In this document: positions 34,201-49,200 of the stretch, piece after piece
Layout: every line of letters begins with the position of its first letter
How positions within the stretch are numbered: position 1 is the first letter of the stretch
Assembly (NCBI RefSeq): GCF_001949145.1
Contig: NW_019091441.1
Coordinates: 508,057-572,056 of the forward strand
Length of the DNA stretch: 64,000 bases
Source: Acanthaster planci
Lineage: Eukaryota > Echinodermata > Asteroidea > Valvatida > Acanthasteridae
Reading direction: 5' to 3'
Program-made: the position numbers and the translations under genes
The notes under the pieces: model-generated
The model's input: only the letters and a program-made list of their open reading frames with translations
Databases searched by the model: none
Told to the model about the DNA's origin: nothing

Positions 34201-37200
34201 CCCTGGATCTATGCATACCTCATTGTAGGTGCTAGGGAGATTGGCTCTCTGTCGTGTCCCAGGGGAGGGGAAGCTGATATTGCGAGCAGCCTCCTTCCCT
34301 CTGGCGATCAAACATGACACCTGTGCCACTTACAACACTAATTAAATTCTTTTTTTCCCCAACAATGCCGGAAGAAGAGTATCACGTCATTGAGCGGTTT
34401 TCATCCTCCCAAAGTAAGCTGACTGAATTATCATCCAGTGTTATTGCTGCGAAATGGCATTTGATGGCATGGCTGAGGATACATGAGACCGAAATTTGGA
34501 CAGTGAGAAAAATAAAATCTGCAGTTGTGAGTCGACGAGTTTCGGGATAAAATGTTCACACCACTGTCACTGATCCACTGAAAAAATTTAAACACATGAC
34601 AAATACTTCACCGGCTTTAACAGAATGAATGAATTGAGATTTACATCAGTTTAAACATCAAAAATACTGTAACAAGAGGAAACGGTTAGCTGAGGACTAT
34701 TTCATAATGTTTCACATTGGCTAGGCGTGTACATCACAGCTGCATAATTGATAACAAACATGTTACACATTTTGATGTCCTATGATTGTCCCTGTCATCT
34801 GCTATGTACATTTGTGAGGGAGGGTTGATCTAAGGGCAAGTAACAAGACGATTCACTTCACAGCATCCTGCACTTATCAATGACAATGACAAGAACACAA
34901 GAGAATTGACAGGCAAAATGAAGGTTTTGAGAATCGAGCAACTACATCAGGAGTTCATAAAAATGAAAACAATAAATTTGAATCTTGTAAGTCCTACAGG
35001 ACCGTGGATTAAGTGTCAACATTAAGACAGTTTTTTAATAATCTGGGACCTTAACATCCATCAGACACTGAAACATAACTAATGATTAACCTACACCAAA
35101 ATGTTTGCTGCTAAGAGGTGTTTTTGCAAGTCCATGCACTCCAAATATTGATACTGGACTGTACAATACTTAGAAACAGCCTCAACAGGAAAAAGGACAA
35201 CTTATATCTTGTACTTTGAGTTCAATACAAAGGATTAAATATTATGCTTTCGCTAATCAAGCTATTTGATGTGAGGTTTGAGACTGGATACCCAGTGTTG
35301 CCAGGAATTTTTAACATCAGGTTCAACATAATTGCAACTTCTGCATTTATGAAGACAGACTGTTCCCATTTGTTTGAACAGTGGCACTGGTGTGTTAAAG
35401 CACATATCTTTTCTTTTTTTGGGGGGGGGAGCAGTGGTTAGAACTAAAGGGCTGTCCAAACATTAGCTGTGCATGGTGCCCCATTTCAGCCCTCCCCTCC
35501 CAAAAAGGCCTTTTGGCATGCGGCAATTGTGCTACACAATTTTTCAGTTATACATGTCCTTCCTGGCCTTACCAGTACCCAATAGTAAACAAGAGAGGTG
35601 CCATTAAATTGGGGCATAATTTCACTAATTAGGGTTTTTCAGTCACAGAGAAACGTGAATAAAGTCACACACTAAGACACGGGTGCAATCACAGTGTCTA
35701 CTTTCTCTATACATGTATCTGCAGTAACATAAATGGTCATGCAATGCTGTACTCGAGTCCATCACAAGTCCCTTGACAAGGCCAGTCACAGGTCCCTTGA
35801 CAAGGCCAGTCACAGGTCCCTTGACAAGGCCAGTCATGCGTAACAGGGTGAACAATGACAAAAGAATGAGTTTGTCACAGCTCACTCGAATAGCTTGTGA
35901 ATTGGCTTAAGACTGAATGACTTGTGATAGACTTACAGGGACTTGCAGGGACGTGTGATGGCCTCGAATACAACACTGTGGTCACATACTGTTATCTCAA
36001 CAGGGTCACTGCAGAGTACATTGGATTGATTTCATCAGCACTGATACTCTACAGATAAAAAAAAACAGACTAGCAATTGGCAACATGAAGGGTCATCTTA
36101 GGCCCTGGAGAAAAGTTCCTGATAGTCAACTGATTTCAGACCATTCATTCTGTAAGGGTGAAAAATGAGACTTCAGCAAGGACTCTTTAGAAAGAAGGGA
36201 CAAGTTGACAACTGTGTTGTCAGCTCACCTCACTGTTGAGGATCATGATACAATGATCAAAGTGATGATGCTCCATGGTGGATGTGCTATATAACTGGGA
36301 CAGAGCTGAGGCTGTTCTGCAAGGACAACAGAAGGAAAGCATATATATCATTGAATAGACAATTAGTTCCCTCATGATTCACTGAACTGGCTTGCCATCA
36401 GTTGCTGCCAAGCTCGTAATTACTTAAACAACACTCAATGGCACTGTGGAAACCGACTGGAAACAGCATAAAGATCTGTACGCTTTCGACTGCTGTGTTG
36501 TAGACTCTGCATTATGTGCATAGCATCTTTGGGTACTGTTTGAGGGAGTTCTTTTTTTTCCTATTCATACGAAACCTTCAAAAAATGACCTTGTGAAGGA
36601 GTCCCTAGGGTTTAACGGAAAAGTAAGTGACTCAAGATGTCAACCTGCTTTGACTGACATGCACATATCTGATCAACTAACCCAAGGCACTGCAGAACAA
36701 CAAACTGGAAAACAATCTCTTTTTAGAGAGGAAATCTTATGTGGAACTTTTGGGGGGCCAAAACAAACACATCCCCAAAGCCCTAAATAATTATTTGAAA
36801 AAAGTACCATGTTGATTGTTGTGGAATAATACCATCAGCATGTACATTAAGGTTCAACACATTTTGTACCTGCATTTCTACTGGCTAAAATAATCTCTCT
36901 TTTTTGGCAGAGGAAATTCAATGTGGGAATCAGGGGCCCAAAACAAAAACATCAACGCCAAAAGCCAAAGCCAATGATTTGCAACTGTAGTAAGTTGATA
37001 GCTATCATGCACTTACTATGTTAATCATCAATCTGCTTTCATCTAAACAGTCCGGGCACTATATCAGTGAGAAGGTTGATAAATGGGAAGGACAGTTTAT
37101 GTTCCCTATGTCAGCCCTAGGCTGACATTATCGGCCCTAGACTTGATTGTTTTCTTAAAAACATAGATACATGCCAAATGTATGTGTACAAATGTACATG

Positions 37201-40200
37201 AATTCTACATGAATTACAAAATAAACACTGTCCCATATTTCATATATGTCTCCACTACAATTCCAATTCAAAGTCGTTTCAAAGAACATTTTTTTCCATA
37301 CTTTCCAACTGATGATGCAAGTACATAAATGAAATTCTAATACAATTTAGATACCAAGGAAGGCTGAGCAGCGATTGTAAGCCAAAGCTTGCGGAGAAAT
37401 CCTGAAGTTGTGATATCAGATCAAGCAGTCATGTTGCCAATTTGCGAATTCATAAAAGCAGAAAATATTTCAACTTGGGTGAAATTTTGTTGCATATATA
37501 TTTTGTGACAACGTGTTCACTTCGCTTTCGCATTGTATGAACCGCCATTTAAACAGACATACGGGGCTGAGTAACAACTGGACAGCCGCGTAAAAGCCCG
37601 CGTCACTTAATGTACAATGAAATTCTTGGTTCCAATTGAAATGAATAATATCATCTAAGATTGGAATTACACAGAATAAATTGTACAAGAAGATAAGATT
37701 GCATTAGTGGTTGCTAACGTAGAAAGCATGTAGATTTGCTTGCAATTTACTAGATAATCTCTTTGTCTGACTCACCTGCAGAATATATTCCTGGTTTGTA
37801 CATTCCAGGAAATTAGATGAATTATTTATTTTCTCACATGTCTATCATGGTTTGATTTTTCACTCTGCCTTCTGACTGTTTTATTCAATGACCAGCCCAC
37901 TAATTCAAGTTTGAACTTCATTCTAATTACTGTGATATCTGGTTTAGCAACTAGTTCAGTTGTATTAGACATACTTGATATATTCCACTGGAATGCAAAT
38001 TTATGTTAGTCTTTGTTACTAGGGGAAAGTGACTAGTTTGAAACTAATCAATTCAACTTAGATTCCTTCCTAATCAAGCCCCCTTTGTTTCTGTGTTTCC
38101 AGAATGTTGTCGTTCCTGTACGTCCACATAAAATAAATACAGAAGCAATGATTAGAAGATTCCGCTTGTATCGTAGTTATCTGGAGTTGCACTTCTTGTC
38201 TGCACCATACACCTTTATCGACAATATGTAGGTTATCTTCACATAGTGAAACAGATTGACACTACTTGTGCCAGTTTGGCATGCAGCTTTGGGTACAATG
38301 TAGCATTCTGGAGATGATACGAAATGACATGGCCTCATGATGCACCAAATGCTATTCATCTTGGATGTTACAGTGAACACTTCTCGGTAGGCCTGTTAGC
38401 ATTATTTGGTTCCTGGATTTATCAATTGATGTGCTAATTCACTGGTTACCTTTTTTTTTTTGGTTGAAAGATATGAAAGCCACTTTGCCAAATACAAGCT
38501 TCCTTTCTGAAGGAACAAGAAAGTGGCCAAAAATTTCTCGGATCTAAAATCGCAAGCATTCCATGCACAAACTCTTTGCCTACGGTAGTTGAAAGGTACA
38601 ACCGGGTGGCGAGCATTGTAAAGACACTTCAGTGGAAACTATTTGCCAATTGATGATTTCAGCTTACACCACTTGGTTCGTTAATGGTAACTACACCTTA
38701 GGTGAACATTATGTAAGACCTAGAGAGGCCCCACGTACATATCTGTCAAGCAGATTCTGTTTTTCATAAACTTCACCAAGGCATCAATAATGTTGTGATG
38801 AGCATTACTAAGAGACCTAATGGTGTCCAAGTTGTCACAGTCAACCACTGGGGAAAAAGGGGGCTTTCCTGCAAAGGATTTTTGGAGAACTGTGATCAAT
38901 TTGCAGGCTCTTAAATTTCTCACTTTCAGAAAAAAAGCCTTGAAAGAAAAGCAGGTAACTGTGAGGTATGCAATATAAGATCAACTTACTTCAGTTGGAA
39001 AGCATTGTTTGTGCCACGGTGATCCAGGTCATGGCAGAGACAGGCAACTAGCAGAGCAAATGACTCCAGGTCAGACATGACTTGGCCCATCCCACCAGAC
39101 TGGGTATAGTGAAACAGACAAAATATATGAAGGTGAATATAGCCACTGGTTGAATTGATATTGCGTTACAATGATCAGAATAGCAAACGTTATGGACTCC
39201 TTGCAGTAACTATATGCGTGAGTGGCAGAGAACTACAACAGTCAAGGAAGAAAGCAGTACATGTACATGGTGATTTATGTTTGGAAAGGCAAAGACAATG
39301 TACGATTGGTTTTAAAATGTGATGCGCTCAAAGATGTGTATCTGTGCACTAGAGCAGCACACATGAGTGCGGACACAGCAGCCAAGGTACTCAAGTGTTG
39401 TCCAATATCACTGCTCTCCAGCATTTCCAGTGTTGAGGGGGTACTTATGTATGAAAAATGACTGATCCTATCTCTCTTCAGCAGCACAGCTACCGGTATG
39501 AGCTGCTCATACAATGCATGTTCCTCCCTGTGATCTCGGAATTGCATCATGTGTACTGTGGGATGCTGTTTGAGGGAATTTCATCAAAATTGGCAGATAA
39601 TTATGTTTTGAAATCTGCTGCAAGGTCAAAAGTTGGAAAATCTTTCAAGATGAATGAAGTGTGATTGCCCTTACCTTGAACATGGCGAACATTGTTTGGG
39701 CAACATTGAAAGCATGTCTCCAATTGTGGTAAATGACGGGGCGGTAGTTCTTTCGCACGCTCAACAACCAACGACACAAGACCTACAAAGAGAAAAATCC
39801 GAGCAATTAAAAAATGAACTTGCACCCCAGCCTGAGTGTCAAGTGGATGCTTGAGGAGAGAAAGCTTGGGTTAACAAATCCAATAGTGACATATTGATGA
39901 GCAATCTTGTTAATATCATCAGCACAGACTGACCAGCCCTTGTCAGATCTACTGCTTTTAAAATGCATACTACAGATGCATCACTTCACATCAGAATGAC
40001 GGTTGAAGTGGTGTAGGGACCATCCAGTGAGCCCTGAGGGCTCTTGCCTGCCACAGCTGTCATTCATGGGTCACAAGGCTGATATTATGGGGGGGTGGCC
40101 CTAGGGATTTCGGGAGCAACTACGCCATTTTCAAGACACTGTTGCACAAGGGGCAATTTTACTGTTGGCCCCTGACACAAGCCCGACTCATATCAGGTCC

Positions 40201-43200
40201 TCTGTGGACTGACCCTCATAAAAATTCCTCCCAAGGAATAAAGTGTGGCCAGCACAATGCCCCTGATCACCCAAGGACTTTAAACTTCACAATAGCCACC
40301 AACACCAATGTTTTGATGCCCCAGTGAATTACCATGATGCCCTTACAAAAATACAAAAAAATGTATCTTACAGCCACCTTGCACTGATTTCACTACACTA
40401 GAAAGTGGTATTTATTTTTTGACCATTATGAATGACAAAAATGTTTTTGGACTCTGTGTTACCATCATATTGGTTACATGTATGTACATGTCCGTGCAGG
40501 GTGCACAAGCACAACATGTGTCATGATTTTTCATACTTAAATTCTGAACTTTTGACACGTCCATTATTATCACAAGTTCCCTTCATGTTGCATTTCACTA
40601 TTGCGGTGGTGAAAACATGTATGCAATAATGCTCAATGCATTGAAGCAATGCTACACTGGTTCCCGCCGTGCCATGCCAAAGAAGACTGGGTGGAAATGT
40701 GGCAACCAGTCAATGTACATGTATCCTAGCCAAAACAGCATCATTACACTACACCGTAAATGCACTAAGCTCTGCCACTGCATGTCATAAAAACAAGAAG
40801 ATTTCTGCAAGTTTATTGACAGAACTTGATCTTCTGTCTGTGTATGTATTTTCTGTAAAAATGAATTTAATTCAAGGTTGTCCTGCTCGCACTTGAAGTG
40901 AGAGTGTTTCCAAAATTTCTTGCCGCAGCACAAGGTTTATTGCCTGCACCTCTGGATGCATCATGCATGCTTACCGCGCAATACATGGACAATGTTTGCC
41001 AGGTTTCCCGTTATGATTACCTGACTAGCAATGAGCACAGTGGTGTGAATTGTCAATAATTCTTAGGAATAGTCAACTGCAGATATTTTTGCACTGATAG
41101 AGGCAAGTTTATATCACTTTTTTTGTGGCAACGTTTTCCGCCTTATGAAAAATAATAGATTCAACAGTACAACACCAAATGGTAAATAACAGGTATATAT
41201 TCTTGATATGTATTGATGTTTACTTTATTTGTACAACTGTTAAGTATAATTTGGCTTTCAGTTGGCCTTCGTGCCCCCCCCATTTTTTGGAAACCTTTTG
41301 AGGCCAAGTGGCCTCGCCCCTCTGAAGCTTAAGGTGGAAGCCTGTGTGGAACTGAATTCCCATCCATTTTTTTTGACAAGACAGCCTCTTTAATTTCATC
41401 AGACTCTACGGTACTTTCCCTGACTGAAATTGTCTGCCAGAATGGAGAGCGGCACAAAGAGAGTCGAACTTAGTGGGGGCCAGCACTGGAGGGGACTGAC
41501 ATCCAAGGGGCAGGTCAACACCGCTATAGGGCAATTTAAACCACAGAGCAGTCCTCATCAATCTTTCCCACAAGAGAACCTCCCAAGCAAAATATACATC
41601 TTAGTAAACACAACAAATGCGGCTTAAGATTTGCCAAATTGTTTGGTGGCATGATGGGATGTGATGAGGAGTTCATCAGAGTAACACACTGGAATGCACG
41701 TGAAGCCGTGTAACATGCGAAGCTTGGAGAGATCCACAAGCATTTTCAAGTGGCACTTAGAAGCAACATTCCACCGGCTATTCTTCCTTGCTCCGGTAAT
41801 CTTATGCATGATCTCCTTTATTTTGCAACCAATTAACAAGTTTACTGTATCACCGTGAGAAAGGTATTATAGTCAAAATAGTATTCTGCTCAAAACACAA
41901 TGCACGTGCCTATGTGAAACCTAAACATCGATATTGTAAGATGATATCATACACGGCTGTTTACTTCTTCCATCTCACTCACTTAAGCAGTTCCATAGAG
42001 TACTGCAGTGTGAACCATTTTACAGAATTGTGCATGTAACATATTGCCTTTGGTACTCTACATAAGCATAACTTTGTGTAAAGTTCTAGGTAGTATTCAT
42101 CCAGAGCAGTTTTGCAAGACAAGTGATAGCTAACAGAGACTTGGGTACATATAAAGGTGGCCATGTATGTATTGTTATCAACAAAAGAAAATCACTTCCC
42201 TAGAAACCAGTTAAAGAAGTAAACAGTGACTCTGTAGTACTTAGAGTATTTTCAGTTATCACTGTAACAAAACAAGATATTTTCACTTGTAGTTCATTAA
42301 ATTGAAGTTAATGCAAACACTTTTTCATGACCCATTGAGAGGAATATACTTTAAGTAACAGCTCAACAGAAACTGGCCAATCAAATTTGCATACTAAGAT
42401 CTGCACCAAAGTCTATAGGACTGACTCTTAGCTGAACCTGAATGCCAAATGCCTTGGCATCAAAAATACCAAGAGCCAACTAACACCACCTGTGAAACAA
42501 TTCCACTGCTATGCTCATTGTCTGTTTTGTCCAAAAATGTGACTTTTTTTCCTTTTCATTTGGTGACTTGGGTCTCACTTGGAGAGAACAAGCTTAAGTA
42601 ACATTTCACGTCTGGGATCTGCAGCCAAGGCAGGTGTGAACTTTTGACATTTTCTCTCATCGCCATTTCATCCCTGAAGGGAAGCGCGTGTCAGGAGTAG
42701 ATCTATCATGACTTAATTTCATTTTAACACCCCCGATGACATCTTGGTGTACGGTAATTAAACACCTAACACGAATGAGTAGGCGACGGATTGCACAGCC
42801 ACTGGACTCAACACTGAAAGTGGCTGAGAATTTGTATTGCACAATGCATAGAATGCCCTTAACGGGTGACTCTGCGCTGGCCTGTGTTTGGACAGATGGA
42901 CTGACAACTTCCAAAGGGAAGTGTTAATTTCCTCTGTCTCAATACAGGCCATTTTTCTAAAAGGGAGCGAGCTCCAGCTACAAATAGGGCCCAAGCGTGC
43001 TGTTGTCATGGAAACTAATGGTCTCGTGACTACGCACGTTTATTTTTTCAGTGGTTGAAGCCTGACTTTGCCAACACAATGCAGTGTTGCTGAAAGCTTT
43101 CATTTCACACACATCTCATACAGGGCCTCTGGCTGTCAGCTTTGTTTTACTACAAATGTGTAGGCAAACATGATCATGAGTTTGCATTGCTTTATCAAAT

Positions 43201-46200
43201 GCTTACTTGAAAGTAATAAATAGTTAACATATTTTTGGATGATCAATTAAAAAGAATGACTGACATGAGACTTTGCATGATAAGGTATCAACTTTCATAG
43301 CTGGTTCACAAGTATAGCAGATAACAAAGAAAGGTCTTAGAAAGTGCGCAGGGATTTTGCTGGCATACGTGTAAAAGCATTGGTAAGGCCTATCAGATGG
43401 CACGATGTTGAGTTAAATTGCTTTATTGAGAATTGTGAACCCTGATTTTAAAAAAGGTACAGCTGATTCTTAGGGAAAATGGTTGCATCTGATAAACACT
43501 TCAGATTGAAACAACCAGTGACGTGGGCCAAAAGATAAAATAAAGACTGTTTTGTGTCAATATGCTGAATGGTGGTCGATTAAAATTTGAACAAAGTGCA
43601 CTGGAACGAATGCTGTCTCTGAGCAAGAGGAATTCAACTTATTGAATCAGCACACTAGACAAGGTGCAAGACAGAATACAATCAATACAGCAAACCAGAT
43701 TGCACACTGGCAAAACAGCTGCACCCCATGTCTTCACTTGCAGAGATTGAGGGTCGCAGGAATGGGAGCCACTACGGCACACTGGCTTAGGGAGGGAAAA
43801 AATTGCTTGCTTCAAAATTTTGAACAGGAACCAATTTTAAAGGTGAGGTTAAGAAATGTCGAAATGAAGGCATGTGGACCAAATGATCTCCTACTCTGAA
43901 GTCCCATTCCTGGCAATCCCACTGGGAAAAACGACATTTACAGTCATGTTAAAAATGAGAGTCTGGAATTTTCCAATTTTCTGAAGTACTCCAGCACTGA
44001 GAAATAAATGCTTTGATTACATTTGGAGTTATGGACACAATAACCTGAAATCTGTTGATTTATAATAGGAGGTAAAATTCTTAAGATATCTCTTGGCATC
44101 GTAAAACAGATCAACAGTTTAGTTGTTTCGATTAAAACAACTACATCAGTGCTGAAAGTAACAAAAAGTACTCCGAATATATCATCATTTTGGTGAAAAA
44201 AATTTACTCAGAGGAACATCTGACCTGTCTTATTCATGCACAGTTGGCTACAAAACTCATTCTTATCCACAGGGGGAAAACAACCCTGATGCTTGAACAA
44301 AATGTTCTCTGACTTGAACCCGCTGTTGCTAAGTATAGGGTTCAAGACTAAGCTCTTTCTTAAATCGGCCTAAGTCCAACAATGTGCAGTAACCAATGCC
44401 ACATTCTGTGCACTATTAAAGAGATACATTGGGCTACATGATAAAGGTACTGTGGCCACTGCAGGTTTGGAGTCTTGCAACCATCAAATTTAAGCAAAGC
44501 AACATGTTCGACATCTGTGCTGCTCACGGGTAAAAAGCTGTTATGTCCATTCAGTCTTTTAAAATGTTGCAACTTTTTAAAACGTGCCTGCTGCATTTGG
44601 TCAAACTAAAAAGCAAACAGATATTTCTAGCCCTTGCTGGAATCATACAGGGGCATCAAAGTTCAATTTCAACAGGCAATTTCTGCGTTGAAATTTGATG
44701 TAGCTTGCTTAGCCATGCACCCTACAAATATTTCCATAGGTGAAAAAGAAAAGTCAAAGAGGAAGCAGCCTTTAAGATGAGTGTCTCCTTGTGTGAGCAG
44801 TGAGTGTGTCAAAACGTTATTATCTTGGAGAAGTCAACACGCGGAGTTGATGCCTTTATTAAATCAAATGATGGATCTCTGCACATATGGACAGCTCTCA
44901 ACGAAGATATGTGACTGGATCAAACAAAATGAGCCTTGAGGCCATTTTTGGCACTCTTGTTTTGGTTGCATTAGAATGAGCAAACCGTGCTCTTTCTATC
45001 AAGGTATCACTCGGTTTGACATCCTGATGACTATGGGCATTATGACATTGAAAAATATTGCGGGATCCAACTGATTTAATTCATGCAAGCAACTCAAAAT
45101 TTGCTCTGGCAGCTACCGATTCATTTTGCTACGTTGGGTTATTTTGGATTTGACTACAAAGTTTTTCCCCAACAATTTCTCAAAAAGAATCAGGCCAACA
45201 ATATTAAGGAAGATACCAGACAAACATTATCAGAAGTATGTACTACATGCCGAGTATGAAAGCCTCATGAGTATGGCTCAAAAGTGAAACAACTGTGCTA
45301 TGCCCATGCTTCCATATTTCTCTCATACACATTTAAAAATCCCGTTGTACAGTTTATAATGCAAACAAGCTTGACACATCATTCATACGTTCCGAGATCA
45401 CAACATCTTAAATTGATATATATAGCAAAGCAAAAAGTGCATCCTCTCAATAACAAAACAACGATATCCCCTTTGCTGATCACAAATTCACACTTGACTT
45501 AATAAACTAGGGAGAACTCATCCCACAAAGGCAAACACAATCTTCTAAGCTAACAAATTTCTGTGATGAATTAAAACAGCAATCAGTCCAACGAGTCATC
45601 ACAACCAACTGGCTGAAAAAAAAAAAAAAAAAAAAACCTATTCTAAATGCAAATGAGCCATTTTGCTTGACATGCCAAAGGCTGCTCTTCAGGGAAATGA
45701 TAAATGTGCATGATTGGTGGGGGCATTAGCAACCTCATGGTTATCCTGAGCAGGTAAAATATCATCTATAGCCTAGCCCAATGCAGTGAGATGTCGGGAG
45801 TACAATGACACCCTACTTTGCCGGGTCCCCTTCATCATAATAGAGAGCCCATTTTAATATTGGTATTCAGGGTCAGCTGACAGGGTAAAAACCTAGAAGG
45901 AAAAAATCAGAGTAAGAGTGAGTTCCTGTCCTTATCAGAACCGTGCCACAATTTATTTCCTATGAATCAAGTTTCTTTTCAGTGCAGAAAAGTAACAGAC
46001 AGGTCCAGAATGTATTTCCCATCATTGATGAAATGCACTCTATCTCACTCAATTCTTCATACATGCCCATTATTCCGCCATACTGGAAATAGCCACGCTT
46101 AAGGGCACTTATTCTAACCTGTCAAAGTTTGTCTACAACGTTGAATCTTTGAATTCTGTAAGGCAGACTTTAATATAGCCCAAAACATTAGAGTGTACAT

Positions 46201-49200
46201 GTGTACGTCAAACAAGAAGTGCATGTTTGTCAGAATGAAACAAACTGTAAAACTGTATGAATTATTTTGTTTCACATTTTTAAGTTTTAAAGTTGAGAAG
46301 GGAAGGTTGAAATCAGCAGCTTTGACAGTTGACAATATTACTTTAAAAAATTGAGTTTTTTCTCCAGCAACACAGACTCCTTCACCACAGATTAGTGGGA
46401 GGGAGGACAAATCAAAATGTGTCTGAGTTTTCAACATATACTTGGATCTGAATACAGTCTGGGTCCTTGATCTAACAATCCTAATGAAACAAGTCAGACA
46501 AGTGCTACAGGTTGCAGACCAGTTAAGAAGCTGCCATTGACAACCGTGACTTAAACTGTAACCCCAGTTCAATCATTCAGGAAAAATATAAGTTTTTAGG
46601 GCATTGAACATGCGCATCAAAATCAAGCTAGTTCCCACATCTTTCACTTTCTTTTCACATTTTAGTAGGTTAATCAATGACTTTCAGAGAAATTTCTACG
46701 CAAAAAGACCCCTAAAACAGTTGTAAGCCCATCACCATTTGGAAAACTGATGGCTATTAGCATTGCCTATGCACTCCACTGCAAGATAGAGCTATCAGTA
46801 TCTGTCTCTGTTTTCTACCAATTCCTATGAAATGAAAGCTGGCAGTCCTGTTCATGTCTTCCACCCTTCTGTTTCTTTACAAACTCTCCAGCCCACAGAC
46901 TGCAATATGCTGTTTAAGCACAGAATTTGACAGCATGCCATTGTGACATGGTCCCTGCAGACTGTACAATAAGTAGTATATGGAAGAGTCCCCTGATGTG
47001 GTGCACTTACACATTCGTTTGATTTTCCTCACACAGTGGTACCAAACTTACATGCTGAGAACTTCAAATTCATTCGGTTAAATGCCAGTACTACTACCTT
47101 CATAATAAATGCTGTTGAATTTATGTGGACAATTTCAGTCTCCAGAAATATTGTCTGAAACTCAAAAAAGACTAATGTGGTACACTTGAAGAAATCTCGG
47201 AAGGTCCCACTTAAACGTTTAGAAGTTCTTTAAAGTTGATGATTTCTAGTAAATCATTGTAACCTTCACTCATATACCTAGTTTTGTTAGAAAATTATTA
47301 TTTTTTTTGTATTCTGGGCGCATTTAAAAGAATTCGCCTCGCACTTTGGGAAAAAAAAATTCAGAAAAATCAGGCCCCCTGAAAATATCCGGACTTTGTA
47401 GTGGGTAAGTAAAATCAAGATTTATGGATCCGAATATTGAATGTTTTTAAAAAAATTACACTTATTGTGAATTTGAGGTAAAAAAAAGGGGGCACCACAA
47501 TAGGGGCCATGCCACACTACAGTGCATCAACAATAAAATCACCAAGTGCACGTGACTGAGAGTCATTAGACTGCTGATTATTGGAAAAGCACAAAGTAAA
47601 TGGTGAAGTGGAGCAGTGGCATAAATTTGTGCTGGAAAATGGACGGGGGAAGGAGGACACAATATGACTCTATATAGACTAGAGGTCAATGTTCATGATT
47701 TCAATGTTCATCTGTAATATGTATTAAAAATGGCATATTTATGGCTTTTAAACATTGTTTTCCTGAGTGACACTGAATGCATTTGACTTGGGAGTCTGAA
47801 AAATTCTTCACAATCTACTTTACCTTTGTGTTCACCACCAAAAAGTGGGAGGATTTAATAACCTATCCCCCACTTTAAAAAGGTGGAGGTATATAAATCT
47901 CCCCTCCCCCTCCCCCGGGATTTACGTCCATGAAGTGGAGGCATCTCCTGATAAACTCAGCTTGAGTTGACAGTGTCATAAAAGCCATGTAGAAAAGGGA
48001 ACAACAGCCCGTTCCCACTTGATCCACCAATTGGGGGATTTGATCCACCTTTTGTCAAATCGCCGGATCAGATCCCCCGATTGGGGGGTCAGATCCGGCA
48101 ATTGTGTGTAGTGGGAACGCTAACCGTTATAAGGTGGATCAGGATCAGATCCACCTTTCTTGATCCTCCTCTGGAGTAGGAGACAGATCCCCCAATTGGT
48201 GGATCAGATCCTGCAACTGGCGGGTCACGATCAGATGGGAATGCAAAAGGTGGATCTGATCCAGCAATTTGACCTGTCAACATCCGTCCGTGCACGAGTG
48301 GTGTCAAACTTTTGCAGTCTGATGAACAAAAAAATGTTTTTTAGCATGTAGCTCATGTGAAATTTTTAACGTCCACACCATGCGCAATAAACAACTGCTG
48401 AATTACGGGCTAGCAAAATGTGTCACCACTCATGCGCGACGCATGCATGCCGCAATGTGTACTTAGCCCTTTCACAATTTTCGTTGCGCATTCATCCATT
48501 TCTTAACCTTTTCCAGTAGTGCAATTTCACTTGCTCTCCATCAAAAACTAATTCCGTGTTAGCGTATAGCCCGCAGCGTGTGACAGAGTATCAAAAACGG
48601 AAGCAAAGTTTGAAGAGACAACAGGGCTTCATTTTAATAAATACGAGGAGACCTAAAAATCGCTCTCCTTAATTCACTTTGTTGATTTAAGGAGAGCAAT
48701 TAAAAATTGCTCTCCTTAAATCAACAAAGTGAATTAAGGGGAGCGATTTGCTCTCGCTAACAAAAACCAAGTTGATGTAAACATACTCAATAAAATTAAC
48801 ACAATTGAACTTCTTTTACTGAGTTCAATGAGTTAACTTTAATCAGTTAAAACATCTCTCTTCTTACTTCATATATAGTGAAAATTCGCAGATCGCATTT
48901 TCCCCACTTTTTTTACCTGACGGAGCTTGCTGAAATTTCGTCCAAATGTTCCTTATGCCAAAAGTCAGTCAACGCACTGGTTATGAATCGGTAAACATTT
49001 CCACAGTTCCTGTGCGCAAACTCGCTCAATCCATGGCATCTACTGCATGTTCGCAGGCGTGCATGTGGGTCCATCATGTAGTCTTTCATCGTACGTTGGT
49101 TTGGTGGGCATGGATGCATAACTTGACTAGTCTCCTCCCTCGCCCGACAATCCATTTCGCCGCTACAGGGGCTCTGAATTTACTGCGCATGTGCATCCTT

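Noticed and set aside
33824-34228. 134-codon + strand frame.
   Set aside because: Antisense to the PDE exon at 33996-34096, which has matching splice sites and family motifs.
45620-45639. A20 homopolymer as a possible retroposon tail.
   Set aside because: No LINE, SINE or processed-gene sequence could be recognised upstream of it, and no target duplication.
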